From contig JAPEVC010000206.1 in assembly GCA_027946555.1 (NCBI GenBank), positions 1-63,923 of the forward strand: 63,923 nt of DNA, read 5' to 3'. A model generated the notes under the pieces. The model saw only the letters and a program-made list of their open reading frames with translations. It was not told the DNA's origin and searched no databases. The position numbers and the translations under genes are program-made. This document shows, in pieces, positions 11,330 through 23,287 of this stretch. This stretch comes from Gnomoniopsis sp. IMI 355080. Lineage: Eukaryota > Ascomycota > Sordariomycetes > Diaporthales > Gnomoniaceae. How positions within the stretch are numbered: position 1 is the first letter of the stretch; the number at the start of each line of letters is the position of its first letter.

Positions 11330-12072
11330 CTGTAACATGTCAACTGTATTACGGAGATCTTGTTGTTTCTCTTTGTTTCTACTCTATCGCAGTATAAAAG
11401 ATGGTTTACTTTTACGAAGGCCTGGCCTGCTCACCTGTTAAGCTCGTGTGCTTAGTAGATATAATTAGGGGAGCAAGTGGTTGACGGATTGACGAGGGGA
11501 AGCAAACCTCTTACACAGTCCTGACATCATATGCTTCATCTTTCGCTTAGAAGACATCTGTGCCGCTTGTATGTTATACCGTTTGCATTCAACGATAGTG
11601 CCCATCCAGCAGCCGGAACCTAGAGACCCTAGCTGGTGCTGCAGTCGGCTGTTATGTGACCCGATGCAAACGACATCCCTTCCGTCCGAACCGAGGCTTG
11701 CCTGGAAGAAAAGGTACCGGTCTTATCGAATACCGGAAGTGTATAGGGACTGGTAATGGTCTTTGAGAACATTCAACTCTGTCCGGTACGCGATGCCTTA
11801 CAGCTACATGTATCGCATCCATCTCGCTATGCAGAATCGTCAAATTAACCCCAGCTAATGTGTGGGCATCTGGCATCGTACTCTCGTTCTGAACATCAAC
11901 ATTGCAATTGGCTTCGAGAGCTCTTGCGCAAGCATCTTTCACTTGCCTATAGTTAATAGTGGAGGACGACGGCACAGGAGCAAAAGGGGGGGGGGGTGGT
12001 TTGCAGTACTACACAGAAATGGACACACTTGCAGTGCTTCTCATATATATGGCTTACTACCCCGTCGTAGCC
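11330..12072. other. Convergent intergenic region with an 11-base G run
   Basis: Sits between the 3' ends of the dioxygenase and P450 no. 1. The only feature is a run of 11 G at 11986-11996. No gene is supported. Confidence 0.5.
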
Positions 12073-14108
12073 CTACGTCGCCGCTACCGGCGCCTCTCTC
12101 AACCTAACATAGCAATACTCAGGCTCTGCAACCTGTGTTTCTTCCACTCTGAAACTGGACAAGTTCTCCTCGACGGGAAGAAACTCAAAGTTCCAAACAA
12201 GAAGTGTGACCGTGATCTTCAGCTGCATATACGCCATCCTTCGGCCGAAGCAGGCCCGTGGTCCACCTCCAAACGTTTGCATCGGTGCGGCTTTATTATC
12301 AAACTGCACCTCGCCTCCTTCGCTCTTGTCGGTGACCTTGATCCATCGTTCCGGCCGGAAGCAGTCCAGATCTTTGTCTGTATCCGCCCAGGATGCAACG
12401 CCTCTCGCCTTGCTCGTATCGGAACGGAGTGCATCAGAGACCGGGAGGTGCGGCGCGGTATAGCTCGGTCCGTGAGGAACTATCCACACTGTGGTTCCTT
12501 TGGGAATCGGATGACCCAAAATGACTGTGTCGGCCATAGCCTCACGATTCTGCAACGACAGTGATGGATGCATGCGTAGGTTTTCTTCAACCACCGCGTC
12601 CAGATAGGGAACCGAAGTCTTAATGATCTCCAGCGCAGTAGGCTGTCTTTGCTCAAGAACGGCCCGGGAATGTGCTTTCCTAAGCGTGGCTCTGAGTTTA
12701 GATTGAACGTCCGGGGATACGCCGAGGTGTTTAACGGCCCCTTCATTATTGTTAGTACCAGTTGCGGACTCGTCAAATTTGAGTGAGTGGGGACTTGCAA
12801 GAGAGAGATGACGCTGAAGTCTCGTGACCAGCGGTGTAATAGCCTAGTATCTGTTCGCCGCATCATTAGCCATGTTAATGTATGTTGGAGACTTGCCCTC
12901 CCTTTCGCTTTCCGGATCCAGTCTCTGCGCACCTCATCGTAGATTCTCTTGGAGTAGTACTCTGGCTTTCTACCCTCTTTCTCCGCTACTTGGCCTTCCC
13001 TAAACAACAAATGATCAACCGCGCTCAACTGCGCCCCACTATTTTGCATACGCGCCAGTGATTTGTCGATTTGTTCTGTTTCGTACGTCTTCACAATTTG
13101 ATAGGCGCTTCTTAAAGTGGCGTCCGTCGCCATCTTGTACCAGTGCTCCATGTTCGGAAACACGGCACGAGCCTGATCTCCTTGATGTTTGCTGAGTCGA
13201 TCCAGGGCGTCGTAGTAAGGCACTCTAGCTCCGCGCGAAAACTCTGCAATGCCATTTGTGCTGATTGAGAGAGCGGTACTGGTTTCTCCGGCGGTGCAAG
13301 CAGCTAGTTGAAGCTCCTGCAGATGCGTGTTCCACTTCCGAATCAGACTGTCTGCCGGCTCTAACGTGAAAGCGGCGGCGGAAACCATGTCGGCGAGAGC
13401 AGCGAAAACGTCCGTTTTGGCTTCGAATGTGACTCCATTGGCAAGCTTCATCTTGGTCTGCCAATACTCTATCAAATAAATTGACCTGAGATAAATATTC
13501 GGGGCGGAAATCTACCGGGATCGTTATTATCAGAACCATTTCAATAAACACGATATAAGACAACGTCGTTTCTGCAAGGTCAAAATGAAAATACTGACTT
13601 GTTCGAGGAAAGACGGACTCATCAAATCCTTCACTAATGCCTTGTTTCTCTTGTAACGAGGGTCTTCAGTCAATAGCGCGACGTGGAATTCGGGGGACAC
13701 GTTTTGCATGATGTCTACAACCCTCTCGCTGCGTCCGAACTCCTTGGCTCTGCGCACCAAAAGATCCTGGGCTTCTCGAGCATCATTCAAGATGATGTCC
13801 GGCTTGGCAAACGGACCGAGCCAAAATTGGCAGATCGGAGAGTTGTGGCGGCTTGCTTCATGACTGAACCAGGGAATCAAGTTACTATGGTGCGTCTTTC
13901 GGAATGATTCCATAGACGGCAAGCTTCCGAGAATACTGCGAGTGGCCGCCTTATCGTAAGGGATCCCGGGGAGAGGCTTCGGAAGGAGGAAAAGATAGAG
14001 CGCATAAGCGACAATGAATACTGCCGGAACGAGGATGCTAATGACTGATGTAGCTTCCAGAGAAACTTCGCTGCCCATAGCAGCCAGAGTCTCGTTAATG
14101 CCCGCCAT
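12073..14108 (-). CDS. Cytochrome P450 monooxygenase (P450 no. 1)
   Basis: Four exons on the minus strand: 14108-13599, 13511-12893, 12843-12799 and 12740-12073, totalling 613 residues. An N-terminal membrane anchor (ISILVPAVFIVAYALYLFLL) precedes a proline hinge (PKPLPGIPYDK). The 45-nt micro-exon carries the I-helix YYTAGHETSAS; exon 4 has the ExxR helix (EENLRMHP), the PERW motif and the heme loop FGGGPRACFGRR (Cys about 555). Intron 3 appears to be GC..AG: donor T|GCAAGT at 12798, a perfect TACTAAC branch and AAG acceptor at 12741. With it the frame closes exactly (SLSWAVKHLG); no GT donor does. The protein is longer than the usual 500-540 because of about 30 extra residues before PERW. 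It acts at the ER membrane with a separate reductase. Substrate is unknown; the family is not assigned with confidence. Two ATGs (14111 and 14108) are adjacent. Confidence 0.88.
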
Positions 14109-15657
14109 CACCGGATCGATCTCGCGAACAGCCTAGCCTTTTGAGTCTCTCATATGCGCTGTTTAAGCAAAATAGTGGTAAGCGGGTGAAAGAACCACAA
14201 AGTTGGGACCAGGCGTGTCTTCAAGGGTGCAAAGCGTAGGTAGCTCAATGGAAATTCCATGCCTTGATGGAAGGGAGCTTTAAATAACGAGTTGACCTTG
14301 CGCTATCTTTAATACAAAGTCTGTAGGGTTACCGAAGGGGATTTCTGGCGGGTACATTATAGATTCCGGGCCGGATCCTCGGGCTCTACAAGGGTTCCAT
14401 TGTTATGCAAGTTCTAATGCGAAGTCTTTCGACTATAGGACGTGCATTTTTAAAAGTGGTTTTATATGTGGAGTTCTCCGGAAGGCTTATAACCTCACAA
14501 GCTTTACCATTGCTAACTATTTACAAATGTGTCTAGGGGCAAAATTACTATTTTATCTACTGCAGAGAACTATGCCGATTTATTTATTCTATTAGCATTT
14601 ATATAGTAAGCGGGCTTTTGACTGAGTGCACGGTAGATGTTAGACTGGACCTATTTCCCATTATGCAGGCAGAATTACTCGAGAGGAGGGGTGGATACTG
14701 GTGGTGGATTTGTAATCTAATCTCAAGGGTCCGTCGGTACGTGAGTTTGCAAGCTGAAGACTGCTATCTGGCAGGCTGTGGCGAGGTAGATTCCCCCTCA
14801 GAAGAATGAACTCGGCGTAAGACGCTCAAGCTGTAATCGCAGTATGTACTAGGTTTAGACCGTTCAACCTGTATTAGTAGTCCATTATATCAAGAACAGA
14901 ATCGTAATAGTTTGAGACTAGACCGAGTTCCGAGGAGGAGTTGTGAGCTATATAACGATGGGGAGGGCTCGTGTATGACTCGTCCCTCCAGGCTCTTAGC
15001 CACCGCCACACCCATCTATCTACCTAGGTACTGTAGTATCTTGATTGTTCTCGTCATCAGTACCCGACTTGTTGCTATCTCTCGGCCCCCGTCGCTTGAA
15101 TCAACTTTATAACGCCGTGAATCCAATCCAGTCGTCTCCCTAGTATGTCGTCAGGTCTAACTTCGATATGCTCATGGTCATGGAGCACGTCCAATTCGTC
15201 CCGGGCGCTCTCTAGTGGAGCGCAATCGTCGGCGCGCTCTCTGGACTAACTGAGACTGTCTTCGTCTGCATAATTTTTGAACTGTAATGTTGAAGCCGGG
15301 TCCTGGTGTCACGCATCTCTTCGACTTCAAGTGCAGGGTGATCTGTTTATATTCAACGATACAATAATATTATAGCCGCAGGAGAACCATAATTCGAACG
15401 TCAAGGTCCTTGTCGACTGTATTATTACTCGCATGGACTGCATTCTATGTAGACATTCGTAAACTCGCAAGAGAGTTAGCTAGCCAGGTAAGTTTACAAC
15501 GCGATAAGACCTAGATACCCGCCATACCGTGCTCAGATACATGTTTCGTACTCAGCTCGGCTTATAACAGACCCCGATTCCCATGCAGTAGAACTGTGAG
15601 GACACTGCTATTGATGACTGTTGCCTAATGTGTAAAGTTTCCAACGCCTAGCTCTTA
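14109..15657. other. Intergenic, no gene seen
   Basis: About 1.5 kb with stops in all frames. A CTACCTAGGTACTG element lies near 15019-15032. It holds the promoter of P450 no. 1 at its left end; no site can be named. Confidence 0.45.
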
Positions 15658-16017
15658 TTATTCTCCCTCCCCATCAGATTGTTCGCTCTCAAGTCGATTG
15701 AATTCATCTTTCTCAAGCATCCTGCAATTGACAGCCACTCGTGGTTCCGTATCGCCTACTACCGAATAGTGCGTCATACACCCGCATTCCTTGCAACGAT
15801 TGAAGCTCAAGGTCTTCTTGCCCCACACATATGCATCCGTGTCGCCTTCGATATGGACTTCATGGGGTTTATAATAAGCCCAGAGCGCTCCGTAGCGCCG
15901 GCAAACAGAGCAGAGACATTCTAGGGCGGGCTCGCGGAGGGGTGGGAAGGTGATACGGATGGCCTTGCAGTGGCATGTCATCATCATACTTCGGTGAGCT
16001 TGCTGTGGGGCCTCCAT
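15658..16017 (-). CDS. GFA/CENP-V-domain protein
   Basis: Start at 16017 (MEAPQQAHRS) gives 119 residues. Cysteines are placed as in the GFA (glutathione-dependent formaldehyde-activating enzyme-like) fold: CHC (15, 17), CLCSVCRRYGA (34, 36, 39) and CKECGC (75, 78, 80). These bind two zinc ions in the Mss4-like beta-tent fold. The domain is slightly shorter than usual at the C-terminus and ends in an acidic tail (ESEQSDGEGE). In-frame codons continue upstream to 16176 but the added 53 residues are basic, serine-rich and unlike the family; they may be 5' UTR or an intron-containing leader. Fungal GFA proteins are common near metabolic clusters, but substrate activation by glutathione has been shown for few members. 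Confidence 0.78.
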   Translation of the reverse strand: MEAPQQAHRSMMMTCHCKAIRITFPPLREPALECLCSVCRRYGALWAYYKPHEVHIEGDTDAYVWGKKTLSFNRCKECGCMTHYSVVGDTEPRVAVNCRMLEKDEFNRLESEQSDGEGE

Positions 16018-16358
16018 TGCGGATTCGTTGACTAGGCTTGATCGCCGGTAAGATGTAAGTTCGATGCGCTTTTTCTTGCGCGACACGGTCTGAAAGAGAG
16101 ACACTTCAGTCACCCAAGGACTTTGAGATAAGTTGTGCTTAGAATGCTCAGAATGCTTTTCTAGTTGACAACACAAAAACGATAGTCGTTCTGGGACGAG
16201 AAGATCGAGATGCCTTAAATTGTTCGCTGCGAATAAGAACTTAAATAGGTTTTTTCGCTAAGGTGATTACCTAGGTAGGTAGTTTAGTGGCCGGAAGGCG
16301 CCACTGATGACTCATAAGATAACACCCTTATCCCCCGTGCAGGACGGCCTTTGGCATC
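16018..16358. other. Short intergenic region
   Basis: Between the GFA gene start and the carboxylesterase stop. It contains TTACCTAGGTAGGTAG (16268-16283), one of the dispersed CCTAGG elements. No gene. Confidence 0.45.
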
Positions 16359-17999
16359 TCACCTATTAGACTTGGGCGCAGATCCAGCGCACAATGACTC
16401 CCTCGATGCGACACTCCATTCCTGCGCAGGTACCCCGTCCCTACCAAACGCCCTCACCTCATCGCTGCCCAAAGTAGCATATTGTTGCCACCCTACCCCC
16501 TCGAGCCCTGCTGCACCATCTCTAGCAAAAGCGGCATAAGCATCCTGGAAAGCCGCACTCGTCGCATACTCAGCGGGCGTGCTCGGCCCGCGAAAGTTGG
16601 GATGCGTTCCCATAAGCATGGGTAGCTCCGAGGAGTGATAAGCGCCCATCCAAGGCCGCGGTGAGATGTTCGTGTAGTTCCCAAAGTATACATAGCGGAA
16701 GGATGGGGTGACGTTGGCGGTCCGCTGCCGAAGACGGATGGACTCTGTTGCAGGGCAGAAGAACAAGAGCAGCTTCTCGTCGAGGGCAGCGGTTTGATTG
16801 GGCCCGTTGGGGTCATATGGAGCAAAGGCGACGCCGTCTTGGGCGTTAGTTCCGATGATGGCAGGCTTGTAAACACAATAAAGTCAGCCAAATTCGATTC
16901 TCTTTTGGGTAATATTCACGGACGACGTCGCAAGAGCGTGAACACCATAGATAATTAAAACACTCACAATATCAGCTTGCAGCCCAGCGTTCGCTTGCTT
17001 TGTATAGTTCGAAAACACCAGCCTCTCGTCCACCACCGGACCAAATGAGATCGCAGGTGACATGCCACTCTCCTGGTATGTTGCCACGAAGTCTTCAATT
17101 TTAGCAGCATCGACACTCCTCATACAGTCAAGCTGACCAGCATAGCCATCCGTCACATTGGCGCATCCGACGTTCTCTGCTACGAAGGAAAAATTCGAAT
17201 GTGTCGTATCTTCGACTGCAATCGGGCTGAATGCCGTCCCCGAGTCCATGATCAGTCCCGTGATCAATGGATTGGAAGGATACGCATAGTTGTAGTAGTC
17301 GACGGAAATAGAGCCCGCAGACTGGCCCCAGAGCACCATCCGCTCAGGATCACCACCAAACGCTACGATATTCTCCTTGCACCATACTACCGCCGCACGC
17401 TGGTCTAAGAGTCCCAAGTTCTGCTCGTCTAGACCGCCTGAATTTGGGTAGCCGAAAATATTGAGCCGATAATTGAAGCTGACAACAAGATGGTCCGGTG
17501 TGCGATTCACCCATTGCGCGGGAATCTGGTATGGCACATCTTGTCCTCCTGTCGTAAATCCGCCACCGTATATGAATATAAGAACCGGCAGAAGACTCCT
17601 GGCAGTGCCATTGGTGTTGGGAGCCCATACACTAAGGGTGAGGCAGTCCTCCGACATCGCGCCCGTGGTATTGATACCTTGTAAGTTGAACTCGAGGACA
17701 TCGTGTACGTAAAGAGAGTCGCCCTGGTTGGTGAGATATTGCATGCAACTTAGTGGGAGTTGTGTTGCTTCGACATCCACGTTTGGCTGATGAAGAATTT
17801 CTGGAGCTGTCCAGCGGCGGGTGGCAACTGGTGGGACTGCATAAGGTATTCCCAGATACTGGGCGACATTCGGAAGGTCGGCGTCGATTTTGCCGTGGAT
17901 AATGCCTGAGGACGTCGACACCGTGGGTGGTGAAGTTAATTGAAGTGGGTCAATGCTTGCCGCGAAGCCGCACAGCCAGAATATCAAATACTTGATCAT
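16359..17999 (-). CDS. Secreted type-B carboxylesterase
   Basis: Exons 17999-16968 and 16865-16359 with a 102-bp GT..AG intron give 512 residues. The N-terminus MIKYLIFWLCGFAAS is a signal peptide. Type-B esterase landmarks follow in order: GIPYAVPP, EDCLTLSVW, the oxyanion loop IYGGGFTTGG, the nucleophile elbow LWGQSAGS, the acid-residue region GTNAQDGVAF (Asp where Glu is common) and the catalytic-His segment GAYHSSELPM. Several N-glycosylation sequons (NGT, NTT, NFS, NVT) support export. Such enzymes hydrolyse esters, including host or self-made natural products. The length is near the family norm (about 520-560). It lies head-to-tail 392 bp downstream of the FMO gene on the same strand, so a shared metabolic role is possible but not shown. 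Confidence 0.9.
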
Positions 18000-18390
18000 A
18001 ATTATCTCTCTTCTGATCTATGTTCACTGCAGATGTGCTTCAAGGTTGAAGCCGAGAAGCTTGCTCTGATCCGCAGATGCCCCCATTTTACAGGTGCTTT
18101 TAATAGCCTGAAGTAGTCACGAGATTTCGTTTACCCCATCTATATTGCCGGGCCCTTCTCCGCATATTTTCCAAATTTCTCCACACGTTTAGTGATCCTG
18201 GTCTTTCCATTGAGAAAGAACTATCGCTGCTCAGGTGAGTAAACAGCAGGCCGGGCTTGGAATGGCTCGACTCGGACTTTTCCGCATAGAAGTCTTCCTT
18301 GGAGTAATATCTATATTGGAGGTTGAAAAGAGCTGCAGAATCTCATGGCGCCCTGGATGATCAATTGCTTTCTAATATTGACATGTTGCC
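18000..18390. other. Intergenic between FMO and carboxylesterase
   Basis: Promoter region of the carboxylesterase gene; no clear TATA or other site. No coding signal. Confidence 0.4.
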
Positions 18391-19912
18391 CTAGTCCTTA
18401 TTGAGCTTGCTATCCAACCTCTGTATCGCTTCAGCTCGATGCTCCTCAACATCGAAATCCACAATAAAGTACCATCTCGGCAACAACTTCTCCTGAAGCT
18501 TATCCAGGTCCATTCCCGTATCCTTACCACGGCCAGTCATAATAATACCGTTCTCCCTGCTGGAATCCACACTTCGCTGTGTCCGAGGGCGGCGGATCTC
18601 GTCGTATACTTCCAAAGCGACGACGGCCTCCGCAGGAGAGGTGGCACGGCCAAGGACAGTTGACAGTATCACAACGTCCTCAACCATCATCCCGTTACTG
18701 GGACCCTGCCACGGCACTGCTTCATGGGCAGCATCGCCCAATACACACATGGAGCCAGATACATATGTGCGGGTAGGTGGGTGCTCCCAAAGGTACATCG
18801 CTGGCTGCTCAGGTCGGTCACAAAGGAGCTACACAGTTACCAGGAGTCAGTTGTCGGTTATCCGGAATGAGCACCATGAAAAATTATTGCCTGCAACCGA
18901 CACAAAAGTCTGCCAGCAGAGAGGAAGCTAGGGGCCTGGATAAAAAAGCGTTCGCTTACCTCACTAACAGCCATCTTGGGACGATCCGGCCAGCTTTTGA
19001 AGAGCTCCTTTAGCTCGTCGGCATGGACCACACGGCGTCGACGGTCCGAATATTCGCCTTCCTTATCGTAAGAAGCAACTATAATATTTAGAAGTTCCGT
19101 CCCGTTCAAGTTGAAAAGGCTCGGCTCCAGGAAAACGCCATCTCCGATCCAAGCGCACTCATAGTTCTCCTTGAGGAGATCATCGCCGAGAATTTCCTTT
19201 GCTTTCGCGCTGTTCTTCTGGGCTATTATAGCCCATGCACCGGTATTCCTTGGAGAAGCAGCGTGATCATCAACTCCTAGAATGTAAGGCCGAACGAAGC
19301 TGTCCATACCATCCGCGGCCACCAGAATATCGCATTCATGAGTGGTCCCATCGGTGAAGTGAAGGACTATTAGCCCATTATCATGTTTGCGCTCGATTTT
19401 CTCGAGTTTCTTGGAAGGATGCATGCGCTCTGGGGGAACACAGGCCAGAAGCTCGTCAACGAATGGAGCGTTATAAACCATGCTAAGTGTAGGTGTACCA
19501 TCGTCCGGGCTTTTTTCTTCTGCGATGAATCTTCCTTCTTTACCTTGTCCCAGCATGAAACGAACTCCCTTCATTGAGGTCGCTTGAGCTCGCTGAAAAC
19601 ATCTGGAGGTCTGAGGCCCTAGGAGCTCGAGAGCATTGAGGGCATTTGTTGCTAAACCAGTAATGGCGGCCGCAGGTGCTTCACTGTTCATGTGCTTTGT
19701 AAGCACTTGGGACTCTTTTCATCCATCATACGACAGCCCAGAAACATACTTTACAACATAGAACGGGAATTCAGCATAGGGTCGACCTACTTGAAAGATG
19801 CATCGGCTGTGAAAGCCTGATAATCCAGCTGCTGGTAGTTGAGGAGCCCGTGAACCAAGATCGCACCCGCGAGACCGCCACCGTATGTAGCAATCCTAAT
19901 TGAAGGAGACAT
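18391..19912 (-). CDS. FAD-dependent monooxygenase, salicylate-hydroxylase-like
   Basis: Exons 19912-19791, 19683-18960 and 18828-18391 (introns 107 and 131 bp, phases fit) give 427 residues. It begins MSPSIRIATYGGGLAGAIL, the GxGxxG ADP-binding fold. After the first junction the text reads FNEAPAAAITGLATNAL, where group-A flavin monooxygenases have the EEGAAVG.S.NAL segment. DILVAADGMDSFVRP is the DG motif, and VLGDAAHEAVPWQGPSNGM (GDAAH about 313-317) is the second FAD-binding motif. These soluble enzymes use NAD(P)H to hydroxylate or epoxidise aromatic and terpenoid/polyketide substrates. The length matches the family. Same strand as the carboxylesterase downstream. Substrate unknown. Confidence 0.88.
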
Positions 19913-22164
19913 TCTGCTGTACTTGTGCTAGGGACACCAAAGGACTCGCGAACCTAACCAACTTGCATGTGAAATGCTCTCTTAAGGAAACTCTTGTCCT
20001 CTTAATGCTTGAGCGCGCCCCGAAGCTGCATAATAATCAATCGTACTAAAGATAATTTCCAGCTTCATTTAGGCTCAAGCAGTAGGGTCGTATGCGCCTA
20101 GCGGTACTGTGTACATGCATGTGAAGTACTAAATTTGGGGCCCGAATAATAGAGTTTTGCTAGTGGCAGTCTAGGTTACAAGGCTCGCTCCTGTATCATC
20201 AAGGTTCGCTAATCTAATTGGATGCCTGGCGCCCATCAACAAGCGGCTGATACCTGTTTGCTACATTATTATACTACAGACCGAGACAGTTCCAAGATCT
20301 GGAGGTAAGCGACAGTATTTTATCTATTTGGTTGCCGTATCAAACACCTGCCACGTACAGTACCTATGCCTTGAGCTCGAACGAAATTTTCACCTCTCTC
20401 GGGCGTCTCGACTCTCGCGCGGCTACCCGCTGCTCGAGAGAACCTACACCTTCCGTGAAAAACAAGCCACGATAGCTGTGAATTGGTTGGTTTTTTAGGA
20501 TTCTACGGTCCGTAGAGTACCCTGACGCCGAGATCCGCCCAGAGCGGGGTACGTTCTGCACCCCAGCATCGTCTACAAGTCCTTCGCCATCGACTTTGAG
20601 CAATCGCTATTAAAGTCTTGCGGTGATCATAGTGGCCAAATTGTCGACGCCCGAGGAGTATGGTCCGCGGTGGGGGTAATAACCTCGCTAGTTTTTAATG
20701 GAAAGGTCAGCTCCAAGACACTCTTCTGGACAGGATTAGGCGACGAGGTCACAGGACAGCCGTGGTCTGAAGACGGCTTTTGATGGGTCAGGGGCCCGAC
20801 TGGTGCGAAAGGAGTGAATAAAGGTTGGAGACGCATACGGCTACACGATAGAGCTGGAGGGTTCGTGCGTGGGTACTGTCCTTGCTTTGAGCGCAGACTT
20901 GACAAGTGAAGTCCTGGCCCGTGAGGATGTGATCCTCATCTAGTGGCTTGAAGTCGCCAAGGGCAGCACGTCTGGAAACACTGCTCACCACGGGCCAAGT
21001 CTGCAGCTGTTTCTCAGGACCATTACGGCTGGCCTATGGGACCAGGAGCAGTCACCGGGAAGCAAGCAATAGACTAAGTTCGTACTCTTCGGGAGGCCTG
21101 TCGTGGTCGTCGCTTCTCCCGCACTTCTGCTGGCCAGATTGGGCTTGGTCCAGAGCATATAGTGCCGGGAGATGAAGTGCGGATATCGCTGGGAACGTGT
21201 GTACCTGCAATGCCAGGCAGAAGAGTCGATCAGAAGAAGCACCGACACAACAAACTAAATCGGACGAGCCATTCAGGTACTTGGGCAAGGGTATGTAGAT
21301 GAGCTCATGACCCCCTGGGGCAACGGAAATATCGAGCTATTACACCTAGTTACCGTCTCTTGCGAGTTCCGTTCGAAAAGGACAAGACGTTGGCGTTTAT
21401 ACTAGGTTAGAATGGTGAATCAACGGCACTTGATAGCTACAACGACTCGCTTATGCATAACAATTATTCGAGAATTTAGGCTTTTACTGGGGGTCCGAAG
21501 TGGATACTAAGGTGTAAGAAGGGTTGCGACGTGGAGGACGATATTATTGGACATGGATTTGATAATGACGCAAATGACCTAATATTTTATAATTAGTCCA
21601 GGAAGGATATGAAAGGGAAGAGGCTTCAAGTAATTATTCCATTGTAAAATGATAAAGTATCTAAATTGAACCTTGTTGCCCTGCCGCTTGCGAGTAAAAC
21701 CTCGCGGATGAGATGTACTTCGTTATAAATAGAGTCTCTGCGTTTTCTCAGGCCTGAGGCTCCAACAACTCCAGACCAGCACCCGAAAATCCAATGATCC
21801 ATGGATGTTTAGCACTGTTGGTTCCATGTACGCGTGGCGTGGTGACAATACCTATCGTTTAGGGTTAGAGTGACCTCATAGTACTCCATAAGGTATAGTA
21901 TATAGGGTGGGGGTTCGTCACACGTCTGCTGACGGTTGGGCCGTCTTTCAACCTCTCTTTAGCCTGGTTTCAGCCAAACGCAATATCGACGTTATCACCT
22001 AAACCCTCTAGAATGTTCCTTATACCACCAGGCATTCCAAACTAGTAGCTATTGCAATCATTATTCGACGCCGCAGGATAACTTGTAAGGTACTGAGTGC
22101 TTGGAATCTATCGTCTCCTTTGGAAATAGCTGTAGGCAATAAAGAAAACAAGAACCTAACAAAC
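19913..22164. other. Gene-free stretch of about 2.2 kb
   Basis: Divergent promoter region between the FMO (-) and the SDR (+). No gene is supported. Noted: an odd-centred palindrome CTACGGTCCGTAG near 20503-20515 (CGG-N1-CCG). Open frames at 20627-21288 have no recognisable domain. Confidence 0.45.
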
Positions 22165-23287
22165 ATGGGAAGCTCATTCTCAAGAAACAATTTTCCCGTC
22201 CAAGGAAGGGTGTGTATATTCATGTCAAGTTCATGTCATGCTTTATCCTTGAAGCAACTTTCACCCAGGATGCAAGCTGACATTTTAGACTATCCTGATC
22301 ACGGGAGCATCGCGAGGTACTGGACTTGAAGCCGCGCGGCAGTTGGCCGCGAAGGGGGCGAATGTGGTGATAGTGGCTCGAGACGCGGAAAGGCTCCGAG
22401 ATGGTATCGGCCTGCTGAAAAAGGCAGCACTGTCACTAGAAACTCAGCGCTTCCACTGCATCCCGGCAGACCTGACGGATGCCGAGACCTGTATTCAGGT
22501 TCTGTCACAGACAACGGAGTGGAACACGGGTCTTCCACCAGATATTGTGTGGTCTTTCGTCGGTGTAGCATACCCACACTTGTTCATCGAGACCGAAGCC
22601 TCGCAACTCCGAGCACAGATGGAAATCAACTACTTCGCAAATGCGTTCATGGCCCACGCAGCATTGAGAACATGGCTGGGAGAGGCGACCGGACAGGCTG
22701 GAGGGGAGACGACGAAACGGAAGGCGATTGCTACAAGACACCTCATCTTCACTTCCTCCTTTCAAGGTCTGTATCCAATGATTGGATATACATCTTATGG
22801 CCCAGCAAAAGCCGGCCTTCGGTCTCTGTCCGATTCCCTGTCACAGGAACTGCAATTATATGCCGCCGCAAACCCATCGTCTCCTGCGGTCCGGGTTCAT
22901 ACCATCTTTCCCGCCACTATTCTGACTGAGGCATATGAAAATGAGAACCTTGTCAAACCTGATGTCACCAAGATGCTTGAGGAGACCGACAGTGGTCAGA
23001 CTGCCGAGGTCGTGGCTAGAAAGAGCATCAAGGGCCTTGAAAATGGACATGAGTTGGTCACGAGTGATATTCTAACGAGGTTTGTTTTGTCAACCACCTT
23101 TGGGGCTAGCAAGAGGGGTGGCTTCTTCCGCTCTTTGGTAGACTGGGTAATAGGATGCCTCGGTCTGTTCATTTTAATCTTTGTTCGCTGGGATATGGAT
23201 CGGCAGGTTCGGAATTTTGGCAAGAGGTACGGCCGCTTCGGCACCTCACGAAGCGTCAGACCGACTGACTCAACAGTGGGAGAATGA
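22165..23287 (+). CDS. 3-ketosphinganine-reductase-like short-chain dehydrogenase (KDSR/Tsc10/Fum13 type)
   Basis: A 45-nt first exon (22165-22209) and a second exon at 22289-23287, joined across a 79-bp intron, give 347 residues. The Rossmann motif TILITGASRGTG sits at 16-27, the NADPH-preferring VARDAERL follows, and the active site is TSSFQG (Ser171/172) with YGPAK (Tyr185, Lys189). A C-terminal hydrophobic segment (WVIGCLGLFILIFVRW) then MDRQVRNFGKRYG matches the membrane tail of KDSR enzymes, which reduce 3-ketodihydrosphingosine at the ER. Unlike many fungal KDSRs there is no N-terminal membrane helix, as in yeast Tsc10. It could be the housekeeping enzyme, or a pathway copy like Fum13 of fumonisin clusters, which reduces the C-3 ketone of a sphinganine analogue. 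Sequence alone cannot decide. The next gene (GH81) is 1.4 kb away on the same strand. Confidence 0.85.
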
